Shown piece by piece: positions 8,927 through 18,936 of a DNA stretch of 64,000 nucleotides (the stretch's first letter is position 1; every line of letters starts with the position of its first letter). Under the pieces are notes generated by a model. That model did not search any database and was not told where the DNA came from. It worked only from the letters and a program-made list of their open reading frames with translations. This stretch comes from Betaproteobacteria bacterium. GTDB lineage: Bacteria; Pseudomonadota; Gammaproteobacteria; Burkholderiales; Usitatibacteraceae. The stretch is taken from positions 16,715 through 80,714 of the forward strand of contig JADKJR010000016.1 in assembly GCA_016720925.1 (NCBI GenBank). The letters run 5' to 3'. The position numbers and the translations under genes were made by a program.

Positions 8927-11025
8927 ATGGAAACAAACATTGCGCAAAATCAAAAGCTGTGGCGGGTGATCCTCGCGGCTGGCTCCGGCTGTTGTCGTGC
9001 CGCCGACCCTGGCCGCCCAGGGTAGAACCGTCATTTTCTCTTGGTCTCGACGAGATTCTCAATATGGAGATCACCTCGGTCTCGAAGAAACCGCAAACGG
9101 TTTTCCCAAGCAGCAGCACAGCTGTGTTCGTCATCACTGCGGATGACATTCGACGTTCAGGGCAACCACCATCGCGGATGCCTTGCGGATGGCGCCCGGC
9201 TTGAATGTCGGCCAGATCAGCTCGAATTCCTGGGCGGTTAGTTCGCGCGGGGTAAACGGTCGCTTCACCAACAAACTGCTTGTCCTGATGGATGGGCGCA
9301 GCGTGTATGCGCCGACTTTTCCGGTGTGTATTGGGATGTTCAGGATACGATGCTCGCGGACATCGAGCGCACGAAGTTGTTCTGCGGTCCCGGGCCACGC
9401 GCTGGGGGCCAACGCGGGCAACGGCGTCATCAACATCATCACCAAGTCTGCCGCGGCAACCGTTGGCGGAAAAATGACGGTCGGCGCGGGCAGTGAAGCG
9501 CGTGGATCAGCCTCGATACGTTACGGCGGCGAATTGGGTGACATGGGGCACTGGCGGGCCTATGCCAAGGGCTTCGACCGCGATGGCTCGGTTGTCGAGG
9601 CAACCGGTGCTGCCGGTCAAGACACCTGGCGTCAGCAGCGCGCGGGATTCAGGACGGACCTGGCCGCCGGAAATATCGACAAGGTCACACTGCAGGGCGA
9701 TTACTACACCGGGCGCTCCGGGGACACGTCAATGCTCAATTTCCTGACCCCGCCCTTTAACGTCCTTGCTCAGACATCACAAAAGGTTTCGGGCGGGAAT
9801 TTGCTCGGGCGCTGGCAACGAGATATTTCGGCCACTGACACCTTCACCGTGCAAACCTATATTGACCATATCGAGCGTGATTGGCCGGCGCACGTGAAAG
9901 AGAAGCGCGATACCTTCGATCTTGATTTTCAATATCGGACACGTCGATTTGCGGCCACGATCTGGTTGCCGGCACAGGGTATCGGCTGAACCGCGACACC
10001 ATCAGAGGCATCATTCACCGGCATCCCGGCAAACACATTGCAACCACGCAGTATTTTCACCACAGTCGTCGAACCCGGTTTTGCTCAGCGCCTTCATGCA
10101 GGATGACATCACGCTCTCACCGGAGAAACTGATCCTCACACTGGGCGTGAAGCTGGAGAACAATGACTATACCGGCGTTGAGGTTCCAGCCCAATACCGG
10201 CTATTGTGGACGCCAACAGAGGCAAGTACGTTTTGGGGCGCAATATCCAAGGCGTCTCGTACGCCCAGTCGCATCGACCGGGGTGGAGTCGTGAATCAGA
10301 CGGTGCTTGCGCCGATGTCCGCGCAGAACCCGCTGCCTTTCCCCATACTGTTGCAGGGCACGGGCGTGGTTGACAGCGAATCCCTGGTAGCCTACGAAGC
10401 GGGCTGGAAGCATCGCCTGTCGAGGACCTTCAATTTTGATCTGGCCACGTACTACAACGATTACGACAAACTCAGGTCAATCCGTTTCGATGCACCACTT
10501 TGCCAGCCTGCCGGGATACCGGTTTCGCCTGCGTGCTTCTTCCCTGTAAGTCAGGCGCTACGTGGTGCAGCCCCTGTCAGTCGCCAACTTGAACAAGGCC
10601 CGGAGCCACGGTGTAGAGATCTCGGTTGACTGGCGTCCCCAGCCGAGTATCCGACTTCAGGCCGCATTGTCGCAGTTCGCCATGAAGACCAAGGATAGGA
10701 CGATGTTTCGAGGGTCGACCTCCCGGGGAACGTGCCCCAACGGCAGGGCTACTTGCATGTCGCGTGGAATCCGCGCCCGGATACCGATATCGATGCCGAG
10801 GTACGGCGTCGGACGATTGAGCGAGGTTACATTCGGCCTAGAAATTCCGCGCTACACCGAGCTTGACCTGCGCCTTGCCCTGGCGTCCAGCCAGAATGTT
10901 GAAGTGGCCGTGAGTGGCCGCAATTTGCTGAACAAACGACATCCTGAGTTTGCATCGGAACTCCTGGATGTTCCGCGATGCAGATCCAGCGCTCGGTATT
11001 CGGACAGATTTACCTGAAATTTTGA
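8927..11025 (+). pseudogene. TonB-dependent outer-membrane receptor, multiply frameshifted
   Basis: ATG 8927 has a good RBS (GAGGAG, 8916-8921) and starts METNIAQNQKLWRVILA, a broken signal peptide. The receptor then reads in fragments of different frames: plug start (EITSVSKKPQTVFPSSSTAV), MAPGLNVGQISSNSWAVSSR, NKLLVLMDGRSVYAP, GNGVINIITKSA, then barrel strands and a final segment whose true end QRSVFGQIYLKF* is out of frame with the preceding sequence. The terminal Phe is usual for outer-membrane proteins. Frame changes occur near 8975, 9045, 9165, 9317, 9400, 9960-10075, 10555, 10700-10800 and 10975. The receptor is unlikely to be made as it stands. It precedes YfiR-like and hybrid-kinase genes, a pairing seen in other proteobacteria. 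Confidence 0.85.
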
Positions 11026-11054
11026 ACACAATCTAGCTTGCGGGGACCACTGCC

Positions 11055-11631
11055 GTGGCAATTCGACTTGCGCAGCTGCGCCGGTTCGCCGTGTTCGGCC
11101 TGGCCGGTGGTTTGTCGTTGCTGATGTCGCTCACCCTTGCGGATGCAGGGATATCGCGAGAGGACCGGATCAAGGCGGTCCTGGTCTTCAAACTGGTCAA
11201 GTTTGTTGAATGGCCGGCGTCGGTCATGCCTGAAAACGCGTCTATTGCCATCTGTGCCTTCGGTGAATCGCCTGTCGGCGCTGCACTGGCTTTGACGGAA
11301 GGCCAGACACTGGGGACGCGGCAGGTGAAGTTCCGCAGGATCAATGGTCTGTCATCGACCGATGTCGCAAATTGCCGTGCTTTATCTCCCCGCGGGCGCA
11401 CGCGAAGTCAGCGGCAATCTGCCGAGCACACTGCGCGGACGTCCGCTGTTAACGGTTAGCGAGGCGACGGATTTTGCAAGGCACGGCGGAGTGATCGGGT
11501 TGTTCCGCAACGAGAATAAGTTGTCCTTTGAAATCAACCTGCGCAACGCCAAGGAAGGCAGCCTGAATATCGGCGCCCCTTTGCCGGAGTTGGCGACGAT
11601 CGTCGGAGTAGCGCGCGTGGAACGCCAATCA
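11055..11631 (+). pseudogene. YfiR-like periplasmic protein (DUF4154), frameshifted
   Basis: The N-terminus MAIRLAQLRRFAVFGLAGGL has a hydrophobic signal-like segment, then DRIKAVLVFKLVKFVEWPAS, typical of the YfiR/DUF4154 family. Near 11385 the frame shifts. Family sequence resumes in the other frame (QIAVLYLPAGAREVSG, LRGRPLLTVSEATDFARHGG, LSFEINLRNAKEGSLNI). The second frame runs without a stop into the kinase that follows. YfiR-type proteins restrain membrane c-di-GMP enzymes in other bacteria; here the partner would more likely be the adjacent CHASE8-like kinase, which is inference. The boundary at 11631 is arbitrary because no stop separates the two. Confidence 0.75.
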
Positions 11632-14464
11632 ATGGTCACCGGACAGCGGATTTCGATCCGGGACAAACTGCGTCGCCTCGTTTGGCGAACGGTGGCAACC
11701 GCCCTGTCCGTAGTCGCCTCTGCCATGCTTACATTTCAGACGTGGACTTTCAGCACGACGATGATCAATCGTCTGGCGATGGTCGCCCAGATGACAGGAG
11801 CCAACATGACGGCCTCTCTCGAGTTTGGCGATGCGCGGCAGGCCAACAAGCTTCTGGGCGCGCTTCATGAGGAAAAGGATATTTCCACGGTTGCCATCTA
11901 TTCAGCCGAGCGGAGTTTCTTCGCGGGTTACGGCCAAATTGCCAAGGAAAACGGGCTCGGTTCCGCCGTTGATTCATGGGCGGAGCAAAGAATGGATGAA
12001 AATGCGCCTGCCTACCGCTTCAGAATTGATGCCATTGAATATCTGGCGCCGATTCGATTGCATCAGGAAACGGTTGGCTACGTGCATCTTTTCGCCAGCC
12101 CGGATCGTTTTTACGTACTGCTTTTCGGCAGTGTGGTCTTGATACTCGTGGTAACCCTGGTGTCCGGATTTCTGGCGCTGTTCTGGGCAGCGCGTCTGCA
12201 ACGACGCATTGTCGAACCGATCTCGCTGCTGGCGCATTCGATGCAACAAGTGAAGGCAAGTCACGATTTCAGCATTCGTGTGCAGAGCAGGGAGCAGGAC
12301 GAAATCGGAGAACTGACCACAGGCTTTAACGACATGCTGATTCAACTCGAGGAGCGGGATCACGCTTTGGAGGAACGCAGTCGGCAATTGGCCAGCAGCA
12401 ACCATGATCTGGAAATGGCGGCGGTGGAGGCAAACGGGCTAAGAGCCACAGCCGAAGCGGCGAACCGCGCCAAATCCCAATTCCTCGCCAACATGAGCCA
12501 CGAGATCCGCACGCCGATGAACGGGGTGCTGGGCATGACCGAGCTGCTGCTCGGCACCGAACTGAGCGAACGCCAGCGGCGCTCGCCGACACCGCGCGCC
12601 AGTCCGGCACCGCCCTGCTCAAGATCATCAACGACATCCTCGACTTCTCCAAGATCGAAGCCGGCAAGCTCGAACTGGAGCATGTCGACTTCGACCTGCG
12701 CCGCACCCTCGACGAACTGGTCGGCCTGTTCGCCGAACCGGCCCCAGGCCAAGGGGATCGAACTGATCCTGCACGTGGACGAAACCGTGCCGCCGGCGCT
12801 GCGGGGCGATTGCGGGCGGCTGCGGCAGATCCTCACCAACCTCATCACCAACGCCATCAAGTTCACCGAGCAGGGAGAAGTCGTGGTGCGCATCGGCATG
12901 GCGCCGCACGAGGGCGAGCGCGTGGTGCTGCGCTTCCAGGTCAGCGACACCGGCATCGGCATCGATGCCGACACCCAGACACGGCTGTTCAGCGCCTTTT
13001 CCCAGGCCGACAACAGCACCACGCGCAAATACGGCGGCACCGGCCTGGGGCTCGCCATCAGCAAGGAGCTGGTCGGATTGTTCGGCGGCGAAATCGGCGT
13101 GGCCAGCGAACTCGGTCACGGCGCCACGTTCTGGTTCACCGTGCCGTTTGCCACGCAACAGGACGCCACCCCGTACGCCCCGCCGCGGCCGGCCTCGCTG
13201 CATCACCTGCGGGTGCTGGTGGTCGACGACAATGCCACCAACCGGGAAATCCTCTGCAGCCAGCTCGCCGGACTGGGCCTGCGCGCCGACAGCGTCGCCG
13301 GCGGGCAGGAAGCGCTGCGCGCCCTCCTCGGGGCTGCCGGCCGCGACCCCTATCGCATTGCCATCCTCGACATGCACATGCCGGGCATGGACGGACTGGA
13401 ACTGGCGCGACTCATCCGTCGCGACCCCGCGATCAAGGATGTCGAGCTGCTGATGCTGAGCTCGGTCGGCCTCGATGTGCCCACGCCGACCCTGCATGCA
13501 TTGCGCGTGCGCACCTGGCTGACCAAGCCGGTCAGCCGTTCGCAGTTGAGCGACTGCCTGATCGCCTGCACGGCCATTGACGCATCCGTATCCGGCCCGG
13601 TTGCCGCCATCTCCCATGCGGGGGCATCGGTGCCCGGCCCGCGTGCCCTGCACGTACTGGTCGCCGAAGACAACCTGGTCAATCAGGCGGTGGCCATCGA
13701 GATGCTGGCGGCGCTGGGCTGCACCTGCCGGATCGCCGCGAACGGGCGCGAGGCGCTCGACGCGATGGCGCAGGATGCCTATGACGTGGTGCTGATGGAC
13801 TGCCAGATGCCGGAGATGGATGGCTTCGAAGCCACCCGGGCGCTGCGCGCGCGGGAGGCCGCCAGCGGCGCGCCGCGCTTGCGGGTGATCGCCTTGACCG
13901 CGCACGCCATGGAGGGCGACGAGGCGCAATGTATTGCCGCCGGCATGGATGGCTACCTCGCCAAGCCTTATGGTCAGCAGCAGCTGGGCGGCGATCCGAA
14001 GCCATCTCGCGCCGCAATCGGCGAATGCGGCGTCAGCTGCGACCGGCACAGCAGGCGCCGCAACGAACACGACGGCGGCAGCCAATATGGGCGACGAGAA
14101 CGTCGTCGAGGGGCTGGACCGCCGGGTGCTTGACAGTATTCGCGCGCTGGACAAGTCGGGCGGCAACGCGGTGCTGGCGCGTCTGATCGGGATTTACCAG
14201 AAGAGCGCACCACCGCTGGTGCAGGCGATACGGGCGGCGGCGGATGCGGGCGACGTGGCGGCGGTCAGCCGGGCGGCGCATACGCTGCGGCCGAGCAGCC
14301 TTTACGTGGGCGCAACCCGGCTGGGAAGCCTGTGCCGGGAGATCGAGGTCGCGGGCAAGGCCACGCCCCCGGCGATGTCGCTCGCCCAGGTCGCCGCGCT
14401 GGAGGCTGAGTTTCTCCAGGTTGAGCAGTGGTTGCGGGTGGAATTGGTGGGCGAGAAAGCGTAG
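11632..14464 (+). pseudogene. CHASE8-like hybrid histidine kinase, REC-REC-Hpt, three frameshifts
   Basis: From ATG 11632: a cytoplasmic start RISIRDKLRRLVW, TM1, a periplasmic CHASE8-like domain (MVAQMTGANMTASLEFGDAR), TM2, HAMP, HisKA (NMSHEIRTPMNGVLGM), HATPase (NLITNAIKFTEQGEV, DTGIGID, KYGGTGLGLAISKELVG), receiver 1 (ILDMHMPGMDG), receiver 2 (VVLMDCQMPEMDG) and an Hpt domain with AAHTLRPSSLYVGATRLGSL. Frame breaks: about 12583 (one base missing after CGGCGCT), about 12742 (one extra C in GGCCCCAGG, restoring the frame) and about 13990, which separates receiver 2 from the Hpt. Between the first two, the correct peptide (ALLKIINDILDFSKIEAGK) sits in another frame. Such a compensating pair suggests sequence error. 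Confidence 0.8.
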
Positions 14465-14562
14465 CAAAGCCCGCGTACGTCGCGTCGCTGCTTCGTCACC
14501 GTTTTCCCTTTATCTGCGAGGACGTCAGTATCCTGACCGGCCCATTCTTACCCGCAGGTGTG

Positions 14563-15801
14563 TTACGGTGAATTCGTCGCGCTTACGCGTTTTACGTCGC
14601 CCGGTTCAGATAAGTGGCGCCCAGTGTTACGCGACGAGCGACCCAGGCGCGGCAGAGTCCGCGGTGGATCGATTTGCACCGCGCCTTCATTGACGTCCGC
14701 GGTAGCCACGCAATTGCGCCCATTTCGCTTGGCGGCATAAAGGCCCAGGTCCGCGGCTTTTAGCAGTTCATCCAGTCCTTTCATGGCGGCGGTCCGGGCG
14801 GCGACACCAACGCTGATGCTGCCTCGCCATTCACCCATCCCGGCCTGAACGCGAAGTGCCGCGACCTCGCGCCGGATGGATTCCGCCAGTTTCATCGCGC
14901 CTTCCAATGGTGTGCCCGCGCAGATGATCAGGAATTCATCGCCCCCCAGACGGCAGACGATATCGTCGGTGCGTACCGCGTGCTGCAATTGCGCGGATAG
15001 CGCCCGCAACACCGTATCGCCGGCATCGTGTCCGTGGGTATCGTTTATCACCTTGAAACCATCAGCGTCAATCACCATGCAAGAAAGTGGCGTTCCATTG
15101 CGCACACCCGCATCCCATTCGCGCGCAAAGCTGCGCATGGCGTAACGGCGGTTCGGCAGACCGGTGAGCGTGTCGGTATTGGCGAGTTCTTCCAGTTGCT
15201 GATTGGCGATTGTCAGCGCCTGTGTACGCTCATCGACCCGCGCTTCCAGCGTCTTGTTCAATTGCACCAAATCGTGATTGCGCTCGGAGACCTGTTGAAA
15301 CAGGCCATTGAGTGCGTTCAGCAAGGTATCGGTCGCGGCATCCTTGCTTTGCGAGCCGGGCACCTGCGTATCGTCCGGACGGTTACCCGCCTGAATCGAT
15401 GCGATCTGACGCGCCATGCCCTGGTCCGTTCCCAGGATGTGATAGGCCAACCAGTGTGTGAGAAATTTCAGCAGCGATTTTGCCGCGGTACGATTGCTGG
15501 TGCCAGCACCACCATGCAACTGTGTCACTTCATCCAGAAAGCCGCGATGGCTCTGCTTGTGCTGCTCGATATAACACTTATCGAGACCCGACGCCTTCAT
15601 CAAGGCCTCTTCTTCTGCAAAGTGATATTCAGCGTAGTCAGCCAGTTCCGCAAATATGGCTTCAAGCTCAGCAGGGGAGGCATTTTCCTGCCGCATGACC
15701 AGGCTACCGAATCGATTGATGATATCGACCAGGCGATGATGCTGCTCATCGACTTCGGTGAGTCCGGTAACGAAACACGGGTTCCAGACAAACGCTTCCA
15801 T
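14563..15801 (-). CDS. Hemerythrin-GGDEF diguanylate cyclase
   Basis: A 412-residue protein. An N-terminal bacteriohemerythrin domain (about 1-135) has the diiron ligand pattern: EVDEQHHRL, YHFAEEEALM, EQHKQSH and HWLAYHILGTD. A coiled coil (about 165-215) follows, then a GGDEF domain (about 220-375) with an intact RLGGDEFLIIC and an inhibitory site RTDD five residues before GGDEF. It should make c-di-GMP in response to oxygen or redox state of the diiron site, as known for related proteins. No TM segment. It is convergent with the hybrid kinase on the left. Confidence 0.93.
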   Translation of the reverse strand: MEAFVWNPCFVTGLTEVDEQHHRLVDIINRFGSLVMRQENASPAELEAIFAELADYAEYHFAEEEALMKASGLDKCYIEQHKQSHRGFLDEVTQLHGGAGTSNRTAAKSLLKFLTHWLAYHILGTDQGMARQIASIQAGNRPDDTQVPGSQSKDAATDTLLNALNGLFQQVSERNHDLVQLNKTLEARVDERTQALTIANQQLEELANTDTLTGLPNRRYAMRSFAREWDAGVRNGTPLSCMVIDADGFKVINDTHGHDAGDTVLRALSAQLQHAVRTDDIVCRLGGDEFLIICAGTPLEGAMKLAESIRREVAALRVQAGMGEWRGSISVGVAARTAAMKGLDELLKAADLGLYAAKRNGRNCVATADVNEGAVQIDPPRTLPRLGRSSRNTGRHLSEPGDVKRVSATNSP

Positions 15802-15970
15802 GAATTTCCGCCTATGAACAGGCTGCGGTGATGGATGAACGACGCGTCCGGAACCCGCTATCCGCGTTCATTGGAATGGTGAAACCGGCGCAACCAACAT
15901 CGTTATCGACGGGTAGGCAGAAATACTGAGCCCAATGGGGCCGGTGAAGCGAGAGCATGAAAAAAAATAG

Positions 15971-16041
15971 GCAAACACAAGCACTGGCGGGGATTTCGAG
16001 GCATTTTGCCGCCGAAAGGCGCGCCAGTGCTTGTGTTTCGC
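15971..16041. repeat. Dispersed hairpin repeat, copy 3
   Basis: Left arm GCAAACACAAGCACTGGCG (from 15971) and right arm CGCCAGTGCTTGTGTTTCGC (to 16041). The loop contains GCATTTTGCC, like copy 2. Its outer ends (AAACACAAG / CTTGTGTTT) match copy 1, so this copy links the variants. Confidence 0.82.
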
Positions 16042-16067
16042 TACTGGCTACTTCTGTTAACCTCCTC

Positions 16068-16098
16068 CCCGTTCGCCCTGAGGTATCGAAGGGCTTTC
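16068..16098. repeat. CCGTTCGCCCTGAGGTATCG repeat, single arm
   Basis: One copy of a motif that appears as an inverted pair at 36150-36204. Very similar short repeats are scattered through many proteobacterial genomes. Confidence 0.6.
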
Positions 16099-16202
16099 CA
16101 GACATAGAGGAATCAATGGCTTGCGTTGAGTGTGCCGATACCTCAGCACGATCGCGCGAGCAATTGGAAGTTTCTTATCGGCGCCGCAGTCTGTAGATAC
16201 AA

Positions 16203-16234
16203 GGGTGGGCAAAGCGTAGCGTGCCCGCCCTACA
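16203..16234. repeat. GGGTGGGCAAAGCG palindromic repeat
   Basis: GGGTGGGCAAAGCGTAGCGT then GCCCGCCCTACA, an imperfect inverted repeat. Other copies are at 29996-30028 and 39342-39378, next to receptor genes. Confidence 0.6.
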
Positions 16235-16266
16235 CGCGACAAGAAGGTGCAGCGGCCAGACCCTGC

Positions 16267-16899
16267 CTATTCCACCAGGCCGTGCTTCAGCGCGTAATGC
16301 GTCAATTCCGCATTGTTGGTCAGGCCCATTTTTTCGAGGATGCGGGCGCGATAGACGCTCACGGTCTTTGGTGACAATGCCAGCGTCACGGCGATATCGG
16401 CAAGCCGTTGTCCGGAGGCCATCAGGCACAGGGTCTGGAATTCGCGGTCCGACAGTTTTGTGTGAGGCAGTTCCTCAGTATCGCGGGCGAGGTTGTCCGC
16501 CAGTGACTGGGCGATTTCCGGCGTGATGAATTTTCGACCCGCCATGATCTGCGCGACGGCATCCAGCAACTGCTCGGGCGCGCTGGCCTTGTTCAGGTAA
16601 CCATAGGCGCCGGCCTTGAGGGCGCGTACCGCATATTGATCTTCCGGATACATCGACAACATCAGCACCTTGAGGCGCGGATTTTCCTCGCGCAACGCCT
16701 TCAGGATATCGATGCCGTTCTTGCCGGGCAGGTTGACGTCGAGCAGCAGCACGTCGATTGCCACGGTGCGCATCTTGCCGCGCAACTCGTTGTAATCCTG
16801 CGCCTCGCCGACCACCTCGATGCCGTCGCCGTCGGTGAGGATGTCGCGTATGCCGCGCCGCAGAATGGCGTGATCATCGACAATAAATACGCGGATCAT
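16267..16899 (-). CDS. NarL/FixJ-type response regulator
   Basis: A 210-residue protein with an N-terminal receiver (phospho-acceptor in VLLLDVNLPGKNG) and a C-terminal LuxR-type DNA-binding domain (LSDREFQTLCLMASGQRLAD, then IAVTLALSPKTVSVYRARIL). Its ATG overlaps the stop of the upstream kinase by 4 nt, so the two are translationally coupled and presumably partners. It is a predicted transcription factor; target genes cannot be told from the sequence. Confidence 0.93.
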   Translation of the reverse strand: MIRVFIVDDHAILRRGIRDILTDGDGIEVVGEAQDYNELRGKMRTVAIDVLLLDVNLPGKNGIDILKALREENPRLKVLMLSMYPEDQYAVRALKAGAYGYLNKASAPEQLLDAVAQIMAGRKFITPEIAQSLADNLARDTEELPHTKLSDREFQTLCLMASGQRLADIAVTLALSPKTVSVYRARILEKMGLTNNAELTHYALKHGLVE

Positions 16900-18017
16900 G
16901 CCTTGCTCCCGGCAAACGTTTCGCGGAACCGCGGCAGCGACAGCAGCAACGTGGTCCCCTGCCCCGGCGCGCTGGAAATATCCAGTGAACCTTGCAGGTT
17001 GCGCGCGCGCTCATGCATTCTGGTCAGGCCAAACGCCGGTTTGGCCTCTTCCGACAGGATCAAGCCACTGCCGTTATCGGTGACCTCAAGGTGAATATGA
17101 TCATTGTCGGCAAACAAATGCACGTCAACCCGCGTCGCACCGGAATGCCGGACGACATTGCTGAGGGCTTCCTGACATATGCGGTAGATGCCGATACTGG
17201 CGTTGGAATCGGGCATTTCTTCACGATTGGCATCGAAACGCGTTTCAATCCCGGTGCGTTGCGCAAACTGGGCGCAAAGCCATTCGACGGCGGGAACGAT
17301 GCCTTGATCGAGAACCGCGGGCCGCAAGTCATCCACCATGCGTTGCGTCGTCATTGTCGCGTTTTCAACAAGCTTGATCGCGCCCGCCAATCGATCCCTG
17401 GCCTCGGGCGCCAAAGGTACACGTCGCTGCAGCCACGCAAGTTCAAACTTGAGGGCCGTCATTGAGCTGCCGATTTCTTCGCCAATTTCCGCCGCAACCG
17501 CGGCGCGCTCGGTGTCCTTGACGGCTTCAAGGTAGCCGGCCAATTCTCGCAGCCGCGCTTCAGATGATCGCAATGCCGCTTCGGCGGCCGCCCGTTCGCG
17601 GCGAACAGCCGCCGCCTCGAGGCTGCGCCGCAACGCCGGTGCGAGCCGCTTGAGGCGGTGCTTGATGACGTAATCGTCGGCGCCGGCGAGCAACGCCTCG
17701 ACCGCCATCTCCTCGCCGGCATCCCCCGATACCACCAGGAACGGCAGGTCCAGCCCGGTCTCGCGCAGCACCTGCAAGGCGCCAGCGGACGAGAAACGCG
17801 GAAGGTTGCGATCGGCGATGACCGCATCCCAAACCCCATCGGAGAGCGCGGCGCGCATTGGCCCGGCCTCCTCGACGCGCAATCCCGACAACACAACGCC
17901 GTCGCGGGCAAGGGTCATCAACATCAGTTCGTAATCGGCTTCCGAATCCTCAACAAACAGTACGCGAATTGGCGTTGGCGCGGGAGAAGACGGGGATGCA
18001 GTTGAGGATACAGCCAT
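16896..18017 (-). CDS. REC-HisKA_3-type sensor protein lacking the phospho-acceptor His
   Basis: About 373 residues from ATG 18017; an in-frame TTG at 18035 is possible. A receiver (about 17-130, D69 in VIADRNLPRF) is followed by a helical segment and a HisKA_3/HATPase module. The dimerisation box reads ERAAVAAEIGEEIGSSMTAL, where relatives have a His followed by D/E. The position is Gly179 (codon GGC, 17481-17483). The ATP-binding end is intact (ALSNVVRHSGATRV, DNGSGL, GLTRMHERARNLQG). It may therefore not autophosphorylate by the standard route. No TM segment. It overlaps the response regulator gene by 4 nt. Confidence 0.85.
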   Translation of the reverse strand: MAVSSTASPSSPAPTPIRVLFVEDSEADYELMLMTLARDGVVLSGLRVEEAGPMRAALSDGVWDAVIADRNLPRFSSAGALQVLRETGLDLPFLVVSGDAGEEMAVEALLAGADDYVIKHRLKRLAPALRRSLEAAAVRRERAAAEAALRSSEARLRELAGYLEAVKDTERAAVAAEIGEEIGSSMTALKFELAWLQRRVPLAPEARDRLAGAIKLVENATMTTQRMVDDLRPAVLDQGIVPAVEWLCAQFAQRTGIETRFDANREEMPDSNASIGIYRICQEALSNVVRHSGATRVDVHLFADNDHIHLEVTDNGSGLILSEEAKPAFGLTRMHERARNLQGSLDISSAPGQGTTLLLSLPRFRETFAGSKA

Positions 18018-18515
18018 CAATTGACCAAGCACCAAGGATGAGGGAAATGGGGAGTTTTCGTGCCGCTTTTCCCATTATCGCCCAAACACCCGCTACGGAT
18101 AATGAGGAATCGAGAATAAGCCACGGTTTGCGCCGTCTCCAGGGACGGCCCACCACAGGGACCAACGATCGCCATGACCCCGCACGGCCTGCCCGTCGCA
18201 TGTACTTCGCCACCATTGATGGTCAGCGAAAGAATTGACCGCGCAAACAACATCTCACGAACGCGACGTTCGCCCGCCCCAACGATCTGCAAACCCCTGA
18301 AACGCCTGAAACGCCTTGTCCCGGCGCGGGTTTCGCTAAAGATTCGCCTCCATCTGCCGCAAACACCTTTGACGTACAGGACTTTGGCGATCCCGGTTCT
18401 GGCGGCACGCGTGCTGGTGTGCGCGGCCATCACCGGATCGGCACAGGCGGCAACAGACATCCGGACCATCGAACGCTTCATCAGAGCGGGCAGCACTCTC
18501 ACAAGGACTTCAGCG
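18018..18515. other. Divergent intergenic region with sigma-28 promoter
   Basis: About 500 nt between the minus-strand kinase and cheY. The plus frame is open from 18174, but the residues before the CheY start resemble nothing. The only clear signal is the promoter at 18337-18363. Confidence 0.65.
18337..18363 (+). promoter_or_regulatory. Sigma-28 promoter of the chemotaxis operon
   Basis: TAAAGATT (18337-18344), an 11-base spacer, then GCCGCAAA (18356-18363), against consensus TAAAGTTT-N11-GCCGATAA (7 of 8 and 6 of 8). It lies about 150 nt upstream of the cheY start and faces the whole chemotaxis cluster. Confidence 0.7.
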
Positions 18516-18878
18516 ATGTATTCAATACTTACCGTGGACGATTCCGCATCGATGCGGCAGATGGTCGCCTTTACGTTAAAGAGCGCCGGCTTCAATGTGC
18601 TGGAAGCCGCCGACGGCCAGGAGGGCCTGGAGCAGGCCCGCAAGACCAGCGTCAACCTGCTGCTGGTCGACCAGAACATGCCGCGCATGGATGGCATCTC
18701 GCTGGTCCGGGCATTGCGCAGCCTGCCGCAGTACAAGACCACGCCCATCCTGATGCTGACCACCGAATCCTCCGACGCTATGAAGGCGGCCGGCCGGGCG
18801 GCCGGGGCAACGGGCTGGCTGGTCAAGCCCTTCGATCCCGCGCGCCTGATCGAAGTCGTCAAGAAGGTCATCCGCTAA
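18516..18878 (+). CDS. cheY: CheY-like response regulator
   Basis: A stand-alone receiver of 120 residues from ATG 18516. The motifs SILTVDDSASMRQMV, LLLVDQNMPRMDG (D52), ILMLTTES and GWLVKPFDPARL supply the acidic pocket, phospho-acceptor, Thr and Lys of CheY. It sits 58 nt before cheA, so it is the likely motor-binding output of this pathway, phosphorylated by CheA. The longer open frame to 18174 was not used because it adds unrelated residues and crosses the sigma-28 promoter. Confidence 0.92.
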   Translation: MYSILTVDDSASMRQMVAFTLKSAGFNVLEAADGQEGLEQARKTSVNLLLVDQNMPRMDGISLVRALRSLPQYKTTPILMLTTESSDAMKAAGRAAGATGWLVKPFDPARLIEVVKKVIR

Positions 18879-18936
18879 AACACACGCGCCCGATTCATGC
18901 CGCGCGACTAATTCACCAATCAGAAATGGCCCAATC

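Larger units (their letters stand above)
15802..16266. other. Intergenic region with three repeat elements
   Basis: No gene supported in 465 nt. It contains dispersed hairpin copy 3 (15971-16041), one arm of a second repeat (CCGTTCGCCCTGAGGTATCG, from 16068) that recurs as an inverted pair at 36150-36204, and a GGGTGGGCAAAGCG-type palindrome (16203-16234). Confidence 0.65.

Noticed and set aside
12628..14166. Long minus-strand open frame (512 codons) opposite the hybrid kinase
   Set aside because: It mirrors a GC-rich coding region, has no recognisable domain, and the plus strand encodes clear HATPase and receiver motifs.
18174..18515. N-terminal extension of CheY
   Set aside because: The extra residues are unlike any receiver and cross the sigma-28 promoter; ATG 18516 gives a standard-length CheY.
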